Notes under the pieces: model-generated
Databases searched by the model: none
What the model was told of the DNA's origin: nothing
Seen by the model: the letters and a program-made list of their open reading frames with translations, nothing else
Position numbers and translations under genes: made by a program
Source of the DNA: Persicaria tinctoria
Taxonomy: Eukaryota; Streptophyta; Magnoliopsida; Caryophyllales; Polygonaceae
Reading direction: 5' to 3'
NCBI GenBank assembly: GCA_037127255.1
Contig: JBANSL010000009.1
Coordinates: 3,034,001-3,098,000 of the forward strand
Length of the DNA: 64,000 nt
Shown here: positions 1 to 10,959 of the stretch, one piece after another
Layout of the letters: every line of letters begins with the position of its first letter
Numbering within the stretch: position 1 is the first letter of the stretch

Positions 1-61
1 ATATTAATGAAATCGATCAGTTTTTTTCAACACTACCCTAATCTCCTAAAATATTGGTACT

Positions 62-235
62 TGAACACAATAAATACCATGCTTGTTAACTACAACGTGT
101 TGTCTCAACAATGTTTATTTATAATTGAACAAAATAAATACCATGCTTGTTTGACTAGGAAACACATTGAATGGAAAATGTTTGGATAGTTGAACATAAT
201 AAATACCATGCTTGTTTGGATATTTGAACACAAGA
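62..235. repeat. Degenerate tandem repeat, about 64-bp unit
   Basis: Three units each contain AATAAATACCATGCTTGTT, at about 69, 133 and 198, a spacing of 64-65 bp. A decayed partial fourth unit follows. AT-rich and non-coding; the short open frame across it looks incidental. Confidence 0.7.
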
Positions 236-527
236 AATGTCTCTATGCATCTCTAGATATTGTTATTAATTTATTATCAAAATATATTATCAAAATGAGA
301 ATTATTTAGTTATTAATTTATTATATACATTTGTGGAAAAACGAGAATTCTTTAGTTATTAATTTATTATCAAAATGTAAATAATATTTAAAGAAAATCT
401 TTTAAAAGAAGATATTGTTAAAGAATTCACTATAACCTTTATATTATATATAAACGATATACACACACAAACCAATGCCCGCAGGCCTATCGGCTGGCCA
501 CTGCCTGTTTTTTTTTTTTAGAAACCG

Positions 528-640
528 CTGCCTGGTATTTTATTACCTGTTGTACTTGGAGTCTCATTTTATTTCAAGTCTGCCTCTTCATAGCTTCTCT
601 CCTTTCTGCCTGGTATTTTATTACCTGTTGTACTTGGGGT
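528..640. repeat. Short direct duplication, 78-bp spacing
   Basis: A segment of about 32 bp beginning CTGCCTGGTATTTTATTACC occurs at 528 and again at 606. It lies upstream of the helicase gene. No function is visible. Confidence 0.7.
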
Positions 641-999
641 AAATCTTAAGATTGATTTAACGTTTGGATTGAGGTAGTTTTATGTTTTGTTTTTTCTCTT
701 AATTCTACTTGTTACATTCTGTTCATTTGATGGTGTGTTGTTGTTGTTGTTACATTCTGTGCATTCTTACTCTTCATTATAAACCCTCCAATACGTTCTG
801 TTATAATTTGTTGTTTTTGTTTGTTTGTTTGAGATGTGTGGTCACTTGCTACGATTAATAAACAAGAGGGTTTTGAATGCAGACGCTCCACTTAATCAAC
901 TGAATTTATCATCTTTACACTTCTTTTCCAGCGGAATTGGTATTATTCATTTCCTCCCATGACTCACACACTTGCATTGGATTGATTTGAGTTTTAGGT

Positions 1000-3380
1000 A
1001 TGGCTTCTAATGCAGTGGAGGATTGCTCTGTTATTAAAGACAAGGGAGAGGTTGGCTTCATTGATTTTACAAATGAAGTATCCACAGAACTGGCTTATGA
1101 CAAACCAGTAAAGCGTTATTTCAAAAACAAGCTCCCGAACCATATCATACGAAAGGATGTAAGGGTAGTGATAGAGAGAAAGGAAATCCCTGAAGCTGTC
1201 TTGAAAGGATTAACACCATTGAATTATTCAGCTTATTTCAGGACGCTGTATAATATAGAAGAGCTACGAATTGAGGTAATTGCTAGCTTCTCTTTGTTTG
1301 GGATATTGTGAGCAGAGAGCAAAAGTGCTTCATTTTATAGGAATACATCAAAGCTTATGATATGGAATGTTTCTCTTTGAATGTGTACATTGTATAGGAA
1401 TACATCAAAGCTTATGATATGGAATGTGTACCTTTGAAACGAAATGGGCGTTATTTCTTAGCCCGTGACGTGACTGGACTTGCTGAAAGAAGACCCTCAC
1501 TTGTCCAGGGAGACTCAGTGCTTGTTCAACTTGCCAGTGAAGATTATCAACCCAGGGAGGCATACAAGCCTTACAAGGTATGAGTGCTCATTTTAAATAA
1601 AACAACATTGTAGTTTATTAATCTCTGACAAGTTGCTCCTTGCTAGGATAGACTACGTTAAACTTGGAATTTTGAATGTTGATTTTGTATTTTATTCTCT
1701 AACTTATAGGAAATGTTGTTTTGGATAGGGCTGCATCCACCGTGTCATGGCTGATGGAGTCTCTTTGCAGTTTAGTGGTATATTTCCCAAAAGGCACAGA
1801 GATGGAAATCTGTATAATGTTCGTTTTGGGTATAATAGAGTGAATTTCAAAAGGATCTATCAAGCTATTGACTGTTCAGATAAATTACACAAGGAGATCC
1901 TCTTTCCAACTGAGTCTGGTGGGAAAAGGGTAATAGCATTCGAATTCCCGAAGCCTATTTCCCATGATATTAACCTGGAGCAAGCAATGGCGTTCGATTA
2001 ATATTAGGATGCAAAGGAGGAGCTCCTTATGTGATTCATGGGCTTCCTGGTACAGGGAAGACAAAAACATTAGTTGAGGCTATCCTCCAACTTTATAAGA
2101 ATAAACAGAAATCTCGGATTCTGGTATGTGCATATTCAAATTGCGCAGCAGACCACATATTGGAGAAAATCATTGGTTCGAGGGTGGATGTCAAAGAAAA
2201 AGAGGTTTTAAGATTGAATGCCAGCAGTCGTCCTTTTGAAGACGTCGACCCTTATTACTTGAAGTTCTGTGTTCATGAAGAGGGTGTCTTCCGTTGCCCT
2301 TGTCTTCGGAAGCTCAGTAGCTACAAGATCATAATAACGACATACATGAGTGCATCCTCCCTATATGCAGAAGGGGTTAACCGAGGTCACTTCTCTCACA
2401 TCATATTAGACGATGCAGGCCAAGCTTCAGAGCCGGAGACAATGATTCCCATATCAAACCTTTGGGAAGACGACACAGTGATTGTTCTTGCTGGTGATCC
2501 TATGCAACTTGGGCCTGTTATCTACTCTAAAGTTGCTGAGTCTTATGGTCTGGGAAAGTCATATCTAGAGAGATTGATCGAATGTGATGTCTACAGATCT
2601 GGGGATCCAAATTACGTGGTGGTGTTGGCGAAGAATTACCGAAGCCATCCTGAAATTCTATCTTTTCCGTCAACGCTGTTTTACAAAGGAACTTTGATTC
2701 CATATCGAGAAGAAAGTGAGGCATCTTCAGTACCTTGGGCTGATTTGCTGCCGAACCCTAAGTTCCCTGTTATGTTCTTTGGCATTAAAGGATGGGATGA
2801 GATGGAGGGGAGCATCCCTTCATGGTTTAACAGGTTTGAAGCTGCAAAGGTGGTCGATTTCGTAATGAAACTCATAGCAAGGAATGTTCCTGAACACGAC
2901 ATTGGGGTCATTACCCCTCATCGGCAGCAAGTAATGAAGATAACGACGGCCCTTGAGGATCGCGACATACATGATATTGAGATTGGCAATGTAGAGGAAT
3001 TTCAAGGCCAGGAAAGAGAAGTTATCGTTGTTTCCACAGTCAGATCAACCGTGAAACACAACGATTTCGACAAGACTTTCTGTTTGGGGTTTCTGAGCAA
3101 CCCGAAAAGGTCTAATGTTGCCATGACTCGAGCCAAATCATTGCTTGTCATCATTGGAAACCCCTATATCATTGAGAAGGTAATTCGCATTGAAAGTGCT
3201 CATTTCTTGAACTTTGTATCTTTTGTGTTTGTGATGGATACATGGTAAGTGTAGTTAAACTGTTGTGTCGGTGTGTGCTTTGGCAATTCACAGGACTGTC
3301 ATTGGAACCAAATGCTACGGCATTGTGCTGATAACAACTCGTATCAAGGTTGTGCTCATCTGAAGCATCTGGATTCGTAA
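1000..3380 (+). pseudogene. SDE3: SDE3/MOV10-like RNA helicase, N-terminally reduced and frameshifted
   Basis: Superfamily 1 RNA helicase of the SDE3 type, known for a role in RNA silencing. Exons by consensus junctions: 1000-1275, 1398-1577, 1729-3179, 3294-3380. Visible motifs are Walker A (GTGKT, about 2053), the DExx motif read as DDAG (about 2409), [24 protein letters not shown] and NVAMTRA; the last exon ends with the family tail region (SYQGC). Three oddities. The first exon runs from the N-terminal GFID motif straight to the pre-helicase region, so roughly 180-200 residues usual in the family are absent. The reading frame shifts near 1990-2005: frame 1 stops at 2001 while the helicase core continues in frame 3. 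The Glu of DEAG is Asp. Family assignment is very firm; pseudogene status is likely, although a sequencing error at the shift cannot be excluded. Confidence 0.8.
1337..1430 (+). repeat. Duplicated 3' splice-site region in helicase intron 1
   Basis: The acceptor and exon start (ATAGGAATACATCAAAGC and what follows, about 34 bp) occur twice, 58 bp apart. The downstream acceptor (exon from 1398) keeps the frame. The upstream acceptor would lead to an in-frame TAG, the one within the second acceptor, so its use would truncate the protein. Confidence 0.7.
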
Positions 3381-4253
3381 AATGGCTATGCAGTGGCAGA
3401 TTCAGACCATCCAACAGACGATTGAAGTTGTTTCCACTGCTACTATTTCAATATTTCGATTACTGTATTTGGACCCCTTAGTTTTGTGTAAACCTACTTT
3501 AGAACATTATTATCATCATGTTTAATTTTCTTCCGCGGATAGAATGGTCACAAGTTATCATCTTGTATGTGATTCTTTTTTATTTTCAGCCTACTTTTTT
3601 TATTTCTCACATGAAGTATATTTTTATAGACATCTAATTCAGTTGGATTTGCAACCACGGGATGCATATACCCCAATGTTCACAGCATATCATATATCAC
3701 AAAGATATTATATTCTTTCTCTATTTTTCTTTCTCACATGAAGTATATTTTTTTATACATTCTTCAATATTCATTGCAAAATAAAACATGTTATGTAAAA
3801 AAAGGAAATAGTGCATCAAAATAAAACATGTAGTAATATTGTATAGGATCTGTTATTTTAAAAGGGAATCACGATGGGCCGGATGGGCTGTATTGCAGGG
3901 AATGTGATTAAGGCCGGATGGGCTTTTTACTCTCTATATGCAGTAAGGGAGAGTTATTAAACAGCAGTTACGGTTGAACATCTCTTCCTCTTCCACTTCC
4001 ACTTCCACATCCATTGCTTCAAACGCATGTACATTGCAATCGACTCTTCTCCTGAAGTACATTGCACACGTCTCGTCTCTTCCTCTGAAGTACATTGCAC
4101 ACGTCTCGTCTCTTCATGTTCCGGTTGCAGTTACGTTCTCCATTGCATAGTTATATAGCCAACCCATTCTCCCTTGAATTGCATCATCACATTCTCCCTT
4201 GAATTGCACCATCCTCCCTTACCATCTAGAACCGAAAGTAAACGTGTCCAGCA
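3381..4253. other. Intergenic, no gene seen
   Basis: AT-rich spacer. It holds a repeated tract around CTCACATGAAGTATATTTTT (about 3608 and 3735), a duplicated GGCCGGATGGGCT (about 3890 and 3913), and a duplicated segment of about 32 bp around GAAGTACATTGCACACGTC (about 4054 and 4086) that lies in the pyrimidine-rich leader of the F-box gene. Confidence 0.6.
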
Positions 4254-5034
4254 GTGGATCAAGGTAGATACGTTAGGGCAAGGAAATCAGAACCCTTGAC
4301 GCTACAAACACTACCATTCGATCTCCTATTGGAGATTGTCGGTCGACTAGCAAGTGAATCTGTAGAGGATGTCTTCAACTTACGGTTAAGGTATTGCCTC
4401 CACTTGTTATTTCGTTATTGGATGCATTCGCAAGAAATTTGATTTACTTAATTGTGATGCAGTTGCAAAAGTTTTGATTTGGTTGGAAAACACAATTATG
4501 TGCTTGAGAAGATGGCAATTGAGTACCTGGAATACTGGGGAATTTATCTTGTAGTCGCATCGAGAAATGATATTCATGCCAGAAGCTTTTTAAAACAATG
4601 CATCAACGCGGGGAACCCGGAGGCAATCTTTCAGCAAGGAATGGTAAGATGTTGATTTTGGATCATTGGTTCGGTGTGTGCTTGATCATAGTTCCTCATT
4701 GCTTCATTTAAAATTGCAGGTTAAATTCTTCACAAAATGCGATCCCGATGGAGGCATTCAAGATCTTCTAAAGGCGTCGGAGTTGGGACACGACGTGGCT
4801 AGCTATGCTTGTGGCATAGCTATGTATTGTTGGGGATCTGAAGAGCTCAAGCCCAAAGGCTTTGCATTACTTAATAGTGTGAAACATAAGTTGGGCTACA
4901 AAATAATTTCGTGTCGCCGGAGAGTTGCTGAAATATTTCACAATATTGTCGTCTTTGATCGAAGACCTTCCTTCAACTGGAAGCGGAACACATGTACAAA
5001 TATCACCAATGGAACATCAATTCAGAGTTGTTGA
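4254..5034 (+). CDS. F-box protein, At1g67623-like
   Basis: Predicted 210-residue F-box protein; the family is thought to recruit targets to SCF ubiquitin ligases through SKP1. Exons 4254-4390, 4463-4643 and 4720-5034 join in phase with GT-AG junctions. Joining exons 1 and 2 completes the F-box: LPFDLLLEIVGRLASES, then a Leu-Ser-Cys-Lys-Ser-Phe core. The middle (RSFLKQCINAGNPEA, GHDVASYACGIAMYC) matches the Sel1-like helical region of this plant family. The TGA at 5032 is probably early: the same frame continues open to about 5175 and encodes a Cys-rich tail (CEECTCRIECGFIEC) typical of the family C terminus. It may therefore be a slightly truncated gene. Family call is strong; functional state is uncertain. 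Confidence 0.75.
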
Positions 5035-5343
5035 AGATCAAACCCCTGGAAAGCATTTCAACTCCTTGCTGAAGATAAAGATGATGCTCTTTCTTGTGAG
5101 GAATGCACGTGCAGAATTGAGTGTGGGTTCATCGAGTGTGTGATTCGGGGTATTACACGAAATATGTTGGAGTAAAAAATTGCTTCAGTTTGGTCAATTA
5201 AGTTAGGTCAATTGAGATACTATATCTAATGTGTTATTATATCATATATATAAAGATATACTTAATGGAACAAAGACAAATAGTGAAAGAAGGGTTGGTT
5301 TATACCACTGATAGGATTCAAAGAATGTCGATTGTGTGCATAT

Positions 5344-5455
5344 GTCCGCAGGCTTATCGGCAATCCGTTGTGTATCATTATAACTGTCCGCATGCTTATC
5401 GGCAATCCGCTGTGTATCATTATAACTGTCCGCAGGCTTATCGGCAATCTGCTGT
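5344..5455. repeat. 42-bp minisatellite, about 3 copies
   Basis: Unit begins GTCCGCAGGCTTATCGGCAA and is repeated almost exactly every 42 bp. The same unit forms a 5-copy array at 8226-8428, and a diverged single copy lies near 480. Confidence 0.85.
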
Positions 5456-5740
5456 CTGTTATTTTCGTATAAAAAATAAATACATTATATACATTTGTGG
5501 AAAAACGAGATTAGTGTAGTTATTAATTTATTAAAAAGAGGTAAATCCGATGCCTGTTATTTTATGTTTGTTCAATGTTTTTGTATTAAAACTAAAAATA
5601 TATATTGTGCATTTGTGGATAAAGCTTTTTAGTAAGTTTAGTTTTTAAAAAAAAGCGGACCATTAATGAGAGTCTAAATAATTATTTTTAAGTGAACTCT
5701 GGATGTTATGATAATTCGATAACAAATGTTTGTTCCCGTC
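5456..5740. repeat. Dispersed repeat, copy 1 of a direct pair
   Basis: Follows the minisatellite. It is closely similar to 8429-8725 in the same orientation, with shared blocks such as TTTGTGGAAAAACGAGATTA and AAAAAAAGCGGACCAT. Part of it (around ACATTTGTGGAAAAACGAGA) also occurs near 330. Origin unknown: terminal direct repeats of an element, or a dispersed satellite-like unit. Confidence 0.75.
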
Positions 5741-5944
5741 ATTTTATTCAAATTCCATACACATTTGTTTGGAAGCTAAATGAGTTCATTTTTTTAAAAC
5801 TGACTACGTCATTAAAGATGTCATGCATACAAATCAAATAAATAAACCCAGGAAAAAGTTGACGATACATTGTTGTAGGTTGGTCTTTCATGCCTTGATT
5901 CGACAATAGTGTGCGATATTACAACAGCCCCTACCACATCATCA

Positions 5945-7631
5945 TCACCATTTGGGTTCACCAAGTACGGTTCCCTCAAGAACTTCCGCATAGAAGCTCC
6001 ATAACACACTATTGTGTGTGATAGGCCTCCTTCCGAAGCCATTTTCCTCAACATACTTCTGGACATGGTCTGCTGTGGCTATACATTGAAGATATTCATG
6101 AAGGAAGCCGCCCGGCGCTGTAACAAAATTACAAGTCAGTCGATAACAACTTAGAAACCCTCCATCATCCAAAATTTGCATATTTATTTAAGTTGCGATT
6201 CTCACATAATCGTGTGTCTTCTACATCCAGGTACGTATATGGAACAGGGAAAATGGCCGTGTTACTCTATGTCAAGAATAGAAAAAATGAGAATCGTATA
6301 TGAGTTCATAAGTTTGAAGTAAAGTGGCCAAGATATAGGCCATTATGTGAATCGGAGGCTGACATGAGTTCCTACTTACTAGATTGAGTAGCGCCTTATG
6401 TGGTGAATCATCTATCAGGAGGGTGTTAGATTCGTCATAGTCACCCTTCTCCCATGGAAGAGTTGGGTCCTCCTTGTCCCACAGCTTCTTTAGTTCCTTA
6501 AAAATCAGGGGTTTGTTTTTCTCCCAAGGAATCACGTGGCCATAATCGGTGCAATGATCCTGATGCTGCACAAGAAGAACAACCAATGCAAAGAATGCAG
6601 GGTCAACACTCGCTCAAAACTGGATATGTAAATAAAAACACGAAATTAATATTCTTACCCAGCAGAACAACAACTTGTGCTTTTTCTCTCCCAAGATGTA
6701 GTCCACAATACTATCCAAGTTCCTCCTATCAAACGCAATAATGTAATGCAAGAGAATATAACATAGGATATCAAAAAGGTGTTGACATGATTACATGAGA
6801 TGCAAGTTGGTAGACTAATGAAGCTACCCTATTTCAGAAGTACCTGGTTCTTGATGACCATATCCCTACATTGAAATTGTCAAAGCAAAACTGAAGGAAT
6901 TCATCAGCAAACGCCCTTTTAAACACTGGCAGACGGATTAAAGTATGTTAGACATTGCAAGAATGAAAATAACATGTTGACCTAAGGATTGTGCATATAA
7001 CAACAACAGAAGGGGTCTTCAAACAATGTAAATACCTGCTTTATTTGCAACCTTTTTCCCATATTCGTATCCCGGTTTAGGGTCCGAGACAACGTCAGCT
7101 AGTAACCCATTCACATCTAGAATGAGAAGCTTTTTTTTCTCATTCGTCTCCTGGTTTTCTAAAGATATATCATCCGTGCAAAGCCTCTTCCCATTATTCC
7201 TCCTACTACAAAAGGCAATTATTTTAATCCATATAGTGTACAATATTCAGGACCACATAATTTATCACAAAAAGAACATACCAGAATTTGTACAATATGG
7301 AAGCATCAATGGTATTTTCCCACTTACAGAAAACTCACACAAGGACAGTATTTGTATAATGTGGAAGCATCAATGGAGGAGAGAAATAACATAACTTAGT
7401 TTGTAGTAGTCAAGTCTTGCCAAGACAAATGATGTAAAGAAATACTAAGTAAATCAAATGCCAATTATGTAGATGACATTTGATTTACTTTGTATTTATT
7501 TACACCATTTGTCTTGTCAAGCTTGACTACTACAAACTAAGTTATGTTATTTTCCCACCTACAGCAAACAGAAATCGATTTCATGACAGTAAAGCTAATG
7601 GAGGAGAGCAATACCTGCTTCGTCGCCCCAT
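5945..7631 (-). CDS. HAD-superfamily FCP1-like phosphatase, plant family
   Basis: Predicted 251-residue HAD/FCP1-homology phosphatase. Exons on the minus strand: 7615-7631, 7036-7205, 6844-6925, 6659-6725, 6380-6565, 6206-6266 and 5945-6117; all phases agree and the total is 756 bases. The ATG at 7631 is preceded by an in-frame TAA. HAD motif I reads LLILDVNGLLADV, with Asn in place of the second Asp, a substitution I recall from this plant family. Motif II is WSSRTR and motif III is LLIDDSPHKAL. The first exon is only 17 bases, and its join to exon 2 could shift by 3 bases because two AGs are adjacent. Intron 1 carries a MITE. Substrate is unknown: relatives are protein phosphatases or inactive homologues, and the Asn for Asp could lower activity. 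Confidence 0.82.
7384..7552. mobile_element. MITE with near full-length hairpin in phosphatase intron 1
   Basis: The left arm (AAATAACATAACTTAGTTTG...) pairs with the right arm (...AACTAAGTTATGTTATTT) over most of its roughly 75-base length, leaving only a small central loop. No coding capacity. The superfamily is not clear because the target duplication is obscured by flanking poly-A/T and by a partial duplication of the surrounding intron. Confidence 0.8.
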
Positions 7632-7773
7632 CCACACTTAAATCGAATTTGATATATGAGATATGAAACAAATTCGCATTACAAAATACAAAAAAATCAA
7701 AACTCTACAGATTTCGAATATACAAGGCACACAGAACAACAATATGAAACAAATTCATATGAAACAAATTCAT

Positions 7774-8026
7774 ATTGTACATGCCCTAATTTCAATTGCA
7801 GAGCGAAAGAACAACAAACCCCTAAATCAAGAAGCCAAAATAAATGCACAAATCCTAATCTACAAGCCAAAGTCAAGAACGAGGAACCCTCCCAGATTCC
7901 AACAAGCCAAATTCAGATTGTACATGCCCTAATTTCAATTGCAGAGCCAAAGAACAACAAACCCCTAAATCAAGAAGCCAAAATAAATGCACAAATCCTA
8001 ATCTACAAGCCAAAGTCAAGAACGAC
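7774..8026. repeat. Tandem duplication, 143-bp period, upstream of phosphatase
   Basis: A block of about 110 bp beginning ATTGTACATGCCCTAATTTC occurs at 7774 and 7917 with almost no mismatches. It lies in the 5' region of the minus-strand phosphatase gene, so it may duplicate leader or promoter sequence. Confidence 0.85.
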
Positions 8027-8225
8027 AAACCCTAGCTTTCGAATTTGGGAGATCCCAGATTCCAACAAGTCAAATTCTAGACCGAGGAGAGAAGAAAGAC
8101 ATAAGAGAATAACGGGAGAAGAGAGAGCGTACCTCCCTTGAGCGTAGAGAGAGCAAGCGAACAGATCCAAGAGGAGAACGTGATATCAGTAGCTCCTCAA
8201 TCCTCGTTATAACTGTAAATATAAA

Positions 8226-8428
8226 TGCCCGCAGGCTGATCAGCAGTCCGCTGTCTCTCATTATATCTTCCCGCAGTCTTATCGGCAATCCGCTTCATCT
8301 CATTAGAGATGTCCGCAGGCTCATCGGCAATCCGCTGTGTATCATTATAACTGCCCGCGGGCTTATCGGCAATCCGATGTGTATCATTATAACTGCCCGC
8401 GGGCTTATCGGCAATCCGCTGTCTCTTA
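8226..8428. repeat. 42-bp minisatellite, about 5 copies
   Basis: Same unit as the array at 5344, here with GCCCGCRGGC variants. The first two copies are diverged and the last three nearly identical, which suggests growth at one end. It is a contiguous tandem array without spacers, so it is not a CRISPR. Confidence 0.85.
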
Positions 8429-8725
8429 TTTTCGTATAAAAAATAAATACATAATATACATTTGTGGAAAAACGAGATTAGTGTAGTTATTTTTTTTTTT
8501 TTTGAAAGCGAGATTAGTGTAGTTATTAATTTATTAAAAAACAGCTAAATCCGATGCCTGTTATTTTTTTTTTTCCAATGTTTTCGTATGAAAACTAAAA
8601 ATATATATTTTGCATTTGTGGGTAAAGATTTTTATTAAGTTTAGTTATTAAAAAAAAGCGGACCATCAACGAGAGTCTAAATTATTATTTTTAAGTGAAC
8701 TCGGGATGTTATGATAATTCGATCC
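8429..8725. repeat. Dispersed repeat, copy 2 of a direct pair
   Basis: Direct repeat of 5456-5740, including the leading minisatellite, with a poly-T and GAAAGCGAGATTAG duplication near 8490-8520. The pair flanks the phosphatase gene in the same orientation. Confidence 0.75.
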
Positions 8726-8814
8726 CGTTTATATGACCAACTTTTATAATATACGTGAAATAAACATAAGTATAAAAAACGTGAATTATACTTAAGTTCA
8801 TTAATTAAAATAGG

Positions 8815-10037
8815 GTAAATTGCAACTAATATCCCAACCTTTAGGGATAGTTGCTTTCAATACCCTAACCTTGTAAAATTTTACAAAATATCCTAACCTA
8901 TACTATTAGTTGCACTTAACACCCTAGATGAGATTCTTAAATTTAAAAATTACCCACATCATACAAAAATTACAAAAATCGCCCATATTTATAAAATGTT
9001 TTCAATAAACTCCTAATAAATTTTAAATTTTGAAATTAAAAAAATCTCTTACAATTTAAGCTCACCCAACCCACCATCCAAAAATAATTATAACAAGTAT
9101 ATAAAATCTACTCCTTTAAAAATATAATATAATTATTTTAGCATTTACTCATTTAATATATTAATATAATTACTCGAAAGAATTAATTATTTATCTTAAA
9201 CATAATACTTTTACAAAAATAAAATAATGTAGATTTTAATAAATAAATGCTATGAGATATGATAACCGTTTGTAATATATAAAGAGTTACATGATAAAGA
9301 TATATTAAAAATAATATGGTAAAATTATTATTTTTTACCATATTATTTTTAGTATATATTTATTATATAATTATTGATTGCAAATGGTTATCATATCTTT
9401 TACCATTTATTTTTTAAATCTACTTTATTTTATTTTTGTAAAACTATTATGTTAAACATTTCTTATAGAATCATTTTTTTTAATACCATGGAATTTATGT
9501 GTGATACATTATAAGATGTTATGTATTAGTTTTAGTATATATAACATAATATTAACCAAAAAGACAATATATATTGTATCAAATAATATATATGGAATAT
9601 ATAGATGTACAAATCGGCATGTATCGAGACAGACTTATATAAATTTAGATTTTAATTATAATGTTTGTTTTTTAGATAAATAATTAATTATTTTGTTTGA
9701 TTATATTAAAATTTTAAATGAGTAGATGCTAAAGTAATTATATTCATTCAAAAAAAAAGTAATTATATTATATTTTGAAGGAGTAGATTTTATATACCTG
9801 TTATAATTATTTTTGGATGGTGGGTTGAGTTGGCTTAAATTGTAAGAGATTTTTTTAATTTCAAATTTTAAAATTTATTAGGAGTTTATTGAAAACATTT
9901 TATGAATATGGGTGATTTTTTGTAATTTTTGTGTTATGTGGGTAATTTTTTAAGTTTAAGAATCTCATCCAGGGTGTTAAGTGCAACTAATAGTATAGGT
10001 TAAGATATTTTGTGAAATTTTACAAGGTTAGGGTATT
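8815..10037. mobile_element. Long foldback element
   Basis: The sequence from about 8857 inward (CAATACCCTAACCTTGTAAA) is mirrored as its reverse complement ending at 10037, with a centre near 9335 (ATGGTAAAATTATTATTTTTTACCAT). The arms are about 470 and 700 bp; the right arm contains an extra AT-rich block of about 200 bp (about 9455-9670). The left arm extends about 40 bp further out than the right, so the right end looks clipped. No coding capacity. Long inverted arms suggest a MULE-like or foldback non-autonomous element. Confidence 0.75.
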
Positions 10038-10780
10038 GCCTATCAAAGTGTCACTGAATGCTGTTCTGCAACTTTTGGTTATAACTAATGTATGTAACTT
10101 TGACTTCATTTTTCTATACTTCTAAATACATTCTATTTGAAACTGAAAGATGTATTTGTTTATATACTGCTTTTCTGCAATTATTTCAACCTTTGCAAGC
10201 GATCAGTTCATCCATATTTGATCTATCTCAGCTCTTGTATGAAACTTTGGGATATAACTAATGTATGTAACTTTGACTTTATATTTCTGTACTTGTGACA
10301 CCTGGATATTATATTTCTTAGAACACTTTGCTCTGATTTCTTTGCTCTGTTTTGATTGCCTTGCAAATATTGTCCTAAATACGACTAACCACACAACTAT
10401 GCAAACAACTAAAAAGTAAACATGCACATTTTTCAACCCTTGCAACCTGTCAGTAGGACTTTGGGTAATCTCTGATGTATGGAACTTTGATTTTACATTT
10501 CTTACTTGTCAAACTTGGATTTCATATTCATTTTAACACTTTGGTCTCATTCCTTTGCTCTGATGTCATTTCCTTGCAGTTATTGCTCTGATTTCTTTGC
10601 TCTGATGGAACTTTCCTTGAAAATATTGTCCTAAATACATTTAACCAAACAACTAGACTTTGCTGTGATTTCTTTCTTACTTGTGAAACTTGGATATTAT
10701 ATTTCTTGCAACACTTTGCTCTGATTCATTTGCTGTGATTTCTTTTCCTTCCATATAATGCTCTGATTTCTTTGCCCTGA
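10038..10780. repeat. Non-coding spacer of diverged short repeats
   Basis: Blocks resembling AACTAATGTATGTAACTTTG recur near 10085, 10257 and 10473, and TTTGCTCTGATTTCTTTGCT recurs many times to 10780. AAGTGTCACTGAATGCTGTT at about 10045 is repeated in diverged form near 10912. No gene seen. Confidence 0.6.
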
Positions 10781-10959
10781 TGGAACTTTTGAATGCAAAT
10801 ATTGTCCTAAATACATTTAATCAAAGGACTACACTTTGCTCTGATTGCTTTCAATGGTGTCCTTCAATTTCTGAAAACTCTGAGCTCCATTATCCTCATT
10901 TCCTTGCCTTGAAAAGTGTCACTCAATGGTGTTCTGCAATTTTTGTAGCATTGACAAGG

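Noticed and set aside
8226..8428. Regularly repeated 42-bp units suggesting a CRISPR array
   Set aside because: The units are contiguous tandem copies with no unique spacers, in a plant genome; this is a minisatellite.
5344..8725. LTR retrotransposon with the phosphatase as cargo
   Set aside because: The direct repeats lack TG...CA ends, a primer site and a polypurine tract, and related sequence occurs elsewhere near 330.
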